From: Paracoccaceae bacterium
GTDB lineage: Bacteria > Pseudomonadota > Alphaproteobacteria > Rhodobacterales > Rhodobacteraceae
NCBI GenBank assembly: GCA_003500165.1
Contig: DNSZ01000104.1
Span: 1-8,544, forward strand
DNA: 8,544 nt
Direction of reading: 5' to 3'
Below, piece after piece: positions 5,408 through 8,544 of this stretch. The position numbers and the translations under genes were made by a program. The stretch's first letter is position 1. Each line of letters begins with the position of its first letter. The notes under the pieces were generated by a model that saw nothing but the letters and a program-made list of their open reading frames with translations, made no database searches and was not told the origin of the DNA.

Positions 5408-6970
5408 CTAGCGCGGCTTCAGCACCGCATCGGCGGCCATCAGCCCGCCATTGAGTGCACCCGAATACCCCCCCGCCGCGGTCCAGGCCGAGGCGAGGTA
5501 AAGCCCGCGCACCGGCGTCGCCGGGCTCGGCGGGCGGCCGAACAGCCGGTCGGGCGTCGGCCGGAACCCATAGACCGCGCCGCCCGGTGTGCCCAGCCGG
5601 TTCGCCATGGTGCGCGAGGTCGCCATCTCGGCGGTTTGCACCGCATCCTCGAAACCCGGGAAATGCCGGTTCACATCGGCGATCAGCGCCTCGGTCCAGG
5701 CGGCCCGGCGGTTCATCTCTTCGGCCTCGCTCAGCCCCTCCCACCAGGCCGCGCGATCGACCCCGGTGATGGTGACGAGATAGGGATCGCCCTTCTTCTG
5801 CAATCCGGCATCGATCCGGCCGTAATCGGCCAGCACATAAGGCGGCATCCGGCCCGCTGGCGCCTTGCCCAGCACCGCGGCGGCGGCCGGGAAATCCGCA
5901 AATCGCGCCATGCCGTCGGGATAGACGAAGGTCGAATAGGCGTTCACGCCGGTTTCGGCGGCCGGTCGCGACAGCCCCATGGTGACCGTGAACAGCGAGA
6001 TCGAGCGGTCGAAGCTGGCATAGGGCTTCAGGAACGCGGCGCGCTGCGCTTCGGGCAGCATCCCGGCCAGGGTTTCGGGCGCCGGGCTCGCCAGCACCAC
6101 CCGCGCCGTGGCCTGGTGCCGCTTGCCCTTGCCATCCTTCCACGCCACGCCCATGGCCTGGCCGCCGCGATCCGTCAGGATCTCGACCGCCGTCGCGTGA
6201 TGCTTCGTCTTGCCGCCCGCATCGGTCACCTGTTTCAGCAGCGCCTTGGTCAACGCCGCCGAACCGCCCTTGATGTAATACGACCCGGCCTCGCAATACC
6301 GCGCCCAGACGCCGGCATAGAGCAGATAGGACAGCTGCGCCGGATCGTCGTCGAAATAGCCAAGCGGCCCGCCAAGCGCGCATTTCGCCAACTCGTCGTT
6401 GCGGAAGAAGGCGCCGAACCGGCCGGCGAGCGTCTGGCCCGACACGCCGAGCAGATCGAACACCCGACCCGAGCCGAGCATCGACAGAAACGACCGGCGG
6501 AGCCGCTTGCGGTCGCCCCAGCGCATCGCCTCGATATCGTCGAAGCTGCGGTAGAGACGGGCAAACTCGCGAAAGCAGGCGGCCAGCGCGTCGGCCGATT
6601 TCGGCAGCGCCCGGGCGATCGCCGCCTCGGCCGCGTCAAGCCCGTGCGGCACCACGATCTCGCCCGGCAGGGGGCCGCCGCGAACCGCATAGAAGGCATC
6701 GGTCTCGACCGGTTCGACGGCATCGAGCAGCCCCAGCCGCGCGAACACCCCGCGCGGCGCGTTCACGGTGGTGCCGTCGGTTTCGTGCAAGGCGGCCTCG
6801 GCCGTCAGATCGCCATGCCGGTAGACGGTGGCCGCACCGCCGAAACTGGCCATCCGTTCCAGCACCAGCACCCGCTTGCCCGCGCGGCCAAGGGCGGCCG
6901 CGGCACCCAGCGCGCCAAGCCCCGAACCAATCGCGATCGCATCCCAGTCCCACTGTGCCGATTCCGCCAT
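5408..6970 (-). CDS. FAD-dependent oxidoreductase, CrtI/RetSat-like (phytoene desaturase family)
   Basis: This 520-residue flavoprotein opens with a Rossmann FAD-binding motif: DWDAIAIGSGLGALGAAAAL (8-27) with the G15-x-G17 turn, and VLVLE ending in Glu38, expected to hold the adenosine ribose. SFGGAA follows at 42-47. KGGSAALTKAL (234-244) and the C-terminal FAD motif GLYLASAWTAAGGYSGALNGG (489-509) are typical of the phytoene desaturase/carotenoid isomerase/retinol saturase group. That group acts on lipophilic polyenes, but the real substrate here is unknown, and no carotenoid gene is nearby. Length is normal for the family, and there is no signal peptide. The ATG at 6970 is fixed by GAGGAGG (6976-6982) at a five-base spacing; an upstream in-frame GTG (7033) lies before this site and is rejected. 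It converges with msrA and diverges from selO. Confidence 0.85.
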   Translation of the reverse strand: MAESAQWDWDAIAIGSGLGALGAAAALGRAGKRVLVLERMASFGGAATVYRHGDLTAEAALHETDGTTVNAPRGVFARLGLLDAVEPVETDAFYAVRGGPLPGEIVVPHGLDAAEAAIARALPKSADALAACFREFARLYRSFDDIEAMRWGDRKRLRRSFLSMLGSGRVFDLLGVSGQTLAGRFGAFFRNDELAKCALGGPLGYFDDDPAQLSYLLYAGVWARYCEAGSYYIKGGSAALTKALLKQVTDAGGKTKHHATAVEILTDRGGQAMGVAWKDGKGKRHQATARVVLASPAPETLAGMLPEAQRAAFLKPYASFDRSISLFTVTMGLSRPAAETGVNAYSTFVYPDGMARFADFPAAAAVLGKAPAGRMPPYVLADYGRIDAGLQKKGDPYLVTITGVDRAAWWEGLSEAEEMNRRAAWTEALIADVNRHFPGFEDAVQTAEMATSRTMANRLGTPGGAVYGFRPTPDRLFGRPPSPATPVRGLYLASAWTAAGGYSGALNGGLMAADAVLKPR

Positions 6971-7015
6971 CTTTGCCTCCTCACCGTGCCGTGCCCGCCG
7001 GTATCCGACCCGACA

Positions 7016-7032
7016 TGCCGAAACAATCGGCA
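7016..7032. repeat. Small dyad in the FAD oxidoreductase/selO intergenic region
   Basis: TGCCGA (7016-7021) and TCGGCA (7027-7032) are perfect reverse complements around AACAA. The dyad lies 46 bp upstream of the FAD oxidoreductase ATG (minus strand). An operator or leader hairpin is possible. No convincing promoter for that gene was found. Confidence 0.2.
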
Positions 7033-7096
7033 CCTGTCATGCCGCGAAGCCGCGCGGGCCACAACCACCCCTTTTGCCACAGCGGAGCCGGGCGGC

Positions 7097-7151
7097 GATC
7101 CGCGCCATCGGCCACAGGCGTTGCCCCGGGCTCTGGCAACCGGCGCGGATC
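7097..7151 (+). promoter_or_regulatory. Nested inverted repeats in front of selO
   Basis: GATCCGCGCC (7097-7106) is the perfect reverse complement of GGCGCGGATC (7142-7151). Inside it GTTGCC (7120-7125) pairs with GGCAAC (7135-7140) around a nine-base loop. The right arm ends 17 bases before the selO ATG and just before its AGGA ribosome-binding site. If transcribed, this would be a structured leader; as DNA it could be an operator. Confidence 0.35.
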
Positions 7152-7161
7152 AGGCTAGGAT
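7134..7161 (+). promoter_or_regulatory. Candidate promoter of selO
   Basis: CTGGCA (7134-7139), a 16-bp spacer and TAGGAT (7156-7161) each match the sigma-70 hexamers at four of six bases. Use of this site would give an almost leaderless mRNA with the start codon at 7169, so a promoter further upstream is equally possible. Confidence 0.2.
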
Positions 7162-7168
7162 TTCCACC

Positions 7169-8544
7169 ATGCAACCGATCGCCTTTGACAACAGCTATGC
7201 CGCCCTGCCTGACCGGTTCTTTGCCGCGTTGCCGCCGACGCCGGTGGCGGCGCCGCGGCTGATCGCGCTCAACCGTGCGCTGGCGCTCGAGCTGGGCGGC
7301 GATCCGGCCTGGCTGGAAGGGCCCGAGGGGCTGGCGATGCTGGCGGGCAATGCCGTGCCGTCCGGGGCCCGGCCGATCGCCCAGGCCTATGCCGGGCACC
7401 AGTTCGGCAATTTCGTCCCACAGCTTGGCGATGGCCGGGCGATCCTGCTGGGCGAGGTGATCGCGCCCGATGGCAGCCGCCGCGACATCCAGCTGAAGGG
7501 GTCGGGCCGCACGCCGTTTTCGCGCATGGGCGACGGGCGCGCCTGGATCGGCCCGGTTCTGCGCGAATACATCGTCTGCGAGGCGATGGCCGCGCTGGGC
7601 ATCCCGACCACCCGCGCGCTGGCCGCCGTCGCGACCGGCGAGACCGTCTATCGCGAGGCCGCGCTGCCCGGTGCCGTCCTGACACGGGTCGCCGCCAGCC
7701 ATATCCGCGTCGGCACGTTTCAGTATTTCGCCGCCCGTCGCGACATCGACGCGTTGCGGCGGCTGACCCGGCACGCGCTCGACCGGCACGATCCCGACCG
7801 CGCCGACGCCACCAACCCGGCGCTGGCGCTTCTCGGGGGGGTGGCGGACCGGCAGGCAAGGCTGATCGCCGACTGGATGGCCGTCGGTTTCGTCCATGGG
7901 GTGATGAACACCGACAACAGCAGCATCGCCGGCGAGACGATCGATTATGGCCCCTGCGCGTTCATCGACGGCTATCATCCGGACAGGGTGTTCTCCTCGA
8001 TCGATCGGTTCGGCCGCTACGCCTATCGCAACCAGCCCGGCATCGCGGCCTGGAATCTGGCCCAGCTCGGTTCCGCCCTGCTGCCGCTGATCGCCGACGA
8101 CCCCGACGCGGCCATCGCCCCGGCCCAGGCCGTGATCGACGGCTTCGCCGGGCGCTACCGGGCGGCCTGGGAGGCGCGTTTTCGCGCCAAGCTGGGCCTT
8201 GCCCGGGCCGAGGCCGGGGATGCCGCGCTGGCCGAGGCGTTGCTTGCCGCAATGGCCGCGGCCGAGGCCGATTTCACCAATACCTTTCGCGCGCTCTGCA
8301 CGGTGGGACGCGATGGCACCGGTCTGGCGGCGGCGCGGGCGGGCTTCGCCGACCCGACCGGTTTCGATGCCTGGGCGGCGCGCTGGCTGCAAAGGCTGGG
8401 GCGCGAGGCGCCAGACGACGCCACCCGACAGGCGGCGATGCGGCGGGCGACCCCCGCCGTGATCCCGCGCAACCATCGGATCGAGCAGGCGATCGCGGCC
8501 GCGCTGGACGAGGATCTCGCCCCGTTCGAGCGGCTGATCGCGGC
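7169..8544 (+). CDS. selO: Protein adenylyltransferase SelO (YdiU), C-terminus outside the window
   Basis: SelO has a pseudokinase fold that transfers AMP from ATP to Ser/Thr/Tyr of target proteins and is linked to redox homeostasis. 458 codons are seen; relatives have roughly 470-500, so only a short tail, where some homologues carry a terminal Cys or Sec, is missing. Visible motifs are AYAGHQFG (73-80), the glycine-rich QLGDGRAILLGE (85-96), LKGSGRTPFSRMGDGRA (109-125) with Lys110, Glu133, Arg173 and Arg180, then NTDN (247-250) and DYG (259-261). From memory of the Pseudomonas syringae enzyme (Lys113, Glu136, Arg176, Arg183, Asp252, Asn253, Asp262), every key residue is present at a constant offset of three. 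The start ATG at 7169 has AGGA (7157-7160) eight bases before it. A long open frame on the opposite strand is a shadow of this gene. Confidence 0.95.
   Translation, partial: MQPIAFDNSYAALPDRFFAALPPTPVAAPRLIALNRALALELGGDPAWLEGPEGLAMLAGNAVPSGARPIAQAYAGHQFGNFVPQLGDGRAILLGEVIAPDGSRRDIQLKGSGRTPFSRMGDGRAWIGPVLREYIVCEAMAALGIPTTRALAAVATGETVYREAALPGAVLTRVAASHIRVGTFQYFAARRDIDALRRLTRHALDRHDPDRADATNPALALLGGVADRQARLIADWMAVGFVHGVMNTDNSSIAGETIDYGPCAFIDGYHPDRVFSSIDRFGRYAYRNQPGIAAWNLAQLGSALLPLIADDPDAAIAPAQAVIDGFAGRYRAAWEARFRAKLGLARAEAGDAALAEALLAAMAAAEADFTNTFRALCTVGRDGTGLAAARAGFADPTGFDAWAARWLQRLGREAPDDATRQAAMRRATPAVIPRNHRIEQAIAAALDEDLAPFERLIA

Noticed and set aside
6971..7033. GTG start extending the FAD oxidoreductase by 21 residues
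   Set aside because: It would run through the strong GAGGAGG ribosome-binding site that serves the ATG at 6970, and the extension is Arg-rich and atypical.
7058..7116. Three GCCACA hexamers (7058, 7076, 7111) as an iterated binding site
   Set aside because: Spacings of 18 and 35 bp are uneven, and the hexamer is too short to be notable in this base composition.
7037..8476. 479-codon minus-strand open frame opposite selO
   Set aside because: The plus strand encodes SelO with every catalytic residue. The reverse frame is rich in Arg, Gly, Gln and His without any motif.
1..8544. CRISPR array, insertion sequence, integron, tRNA or prophage remnants
   Set aside because: No regularly spaced direct repeats, transposase or integrase motifs, or cloverleaf sequences were found on either strand.

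Overview
The window is GC-rich DNA (close to 70% G+C by eye, with strongly G/C-ending codons). Gene content and protein style resemble an alphaproteobacterium of the Rhodobacteraceae/Rhodobacterales kind. This placement rests on the look of the proteins and on codon use, not on a marker gene. Seven protein-coding genes are supported. I see no RNA gene, insertion sequence, CRISPR array or replication origin.

Layout: (1) ilvA, threonine ammonia-lyase, on the minus strand (41-1288), with an 18-bp perfect inverted repeat over its stop codon at the left edge. (2) argG, argininosuccinate synthase, diverging on the plus strand (1405-2622). (3) A small lipoprotein gene on the plus strand (2747-3349), lower in G+C than its neighbours, whose glycine-punctuated beta-strand pattern resembles the TbpB-type C-terminal barrel. 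(4) Convergent to it, with only 8 bp between the stops, an outer-membrane beta-barrel gene on the minus strand (3358-4452) that looks like a Slam/DUF560 (type XI secretion) barrel with a very short N-terminal domain. (5) msrA, an exported peptide methionine sulfoxide reductase A, on the plus strand (4607-5263) behind a perfect Shine-Dalgarno sequence. (6) A CrtI/RetSat-like FAD oxidoreductase on the minus strand (5408-6970). (7) selO (ydiU), the pseudokinase-fold protein AMPylase, on the plus strand from 7169 and cut by the right edge after 458 codons.

Six of the seven genes alternate in strand with the next gene; only argG and the lipoprotein run the same way, and 124 bp separate them. Most genes are therefore probably transcribed alone. 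IlvA and ArgG are ordinary amino-acid biosynthesis. MsrA and SelO both belong to oxidative-stress protein maintenance, but their closeness is only suggestive. The most interesting idea is that genes 3 and 4 form a cargo/translocon pair: a surface lipoprotein and the outer-membrane protein that flips it out. Several intergenic inverted repeats (around 1338, 5337 and 7097) are not explained by the genes and are reported separately. No gap exceeds 300 bp.
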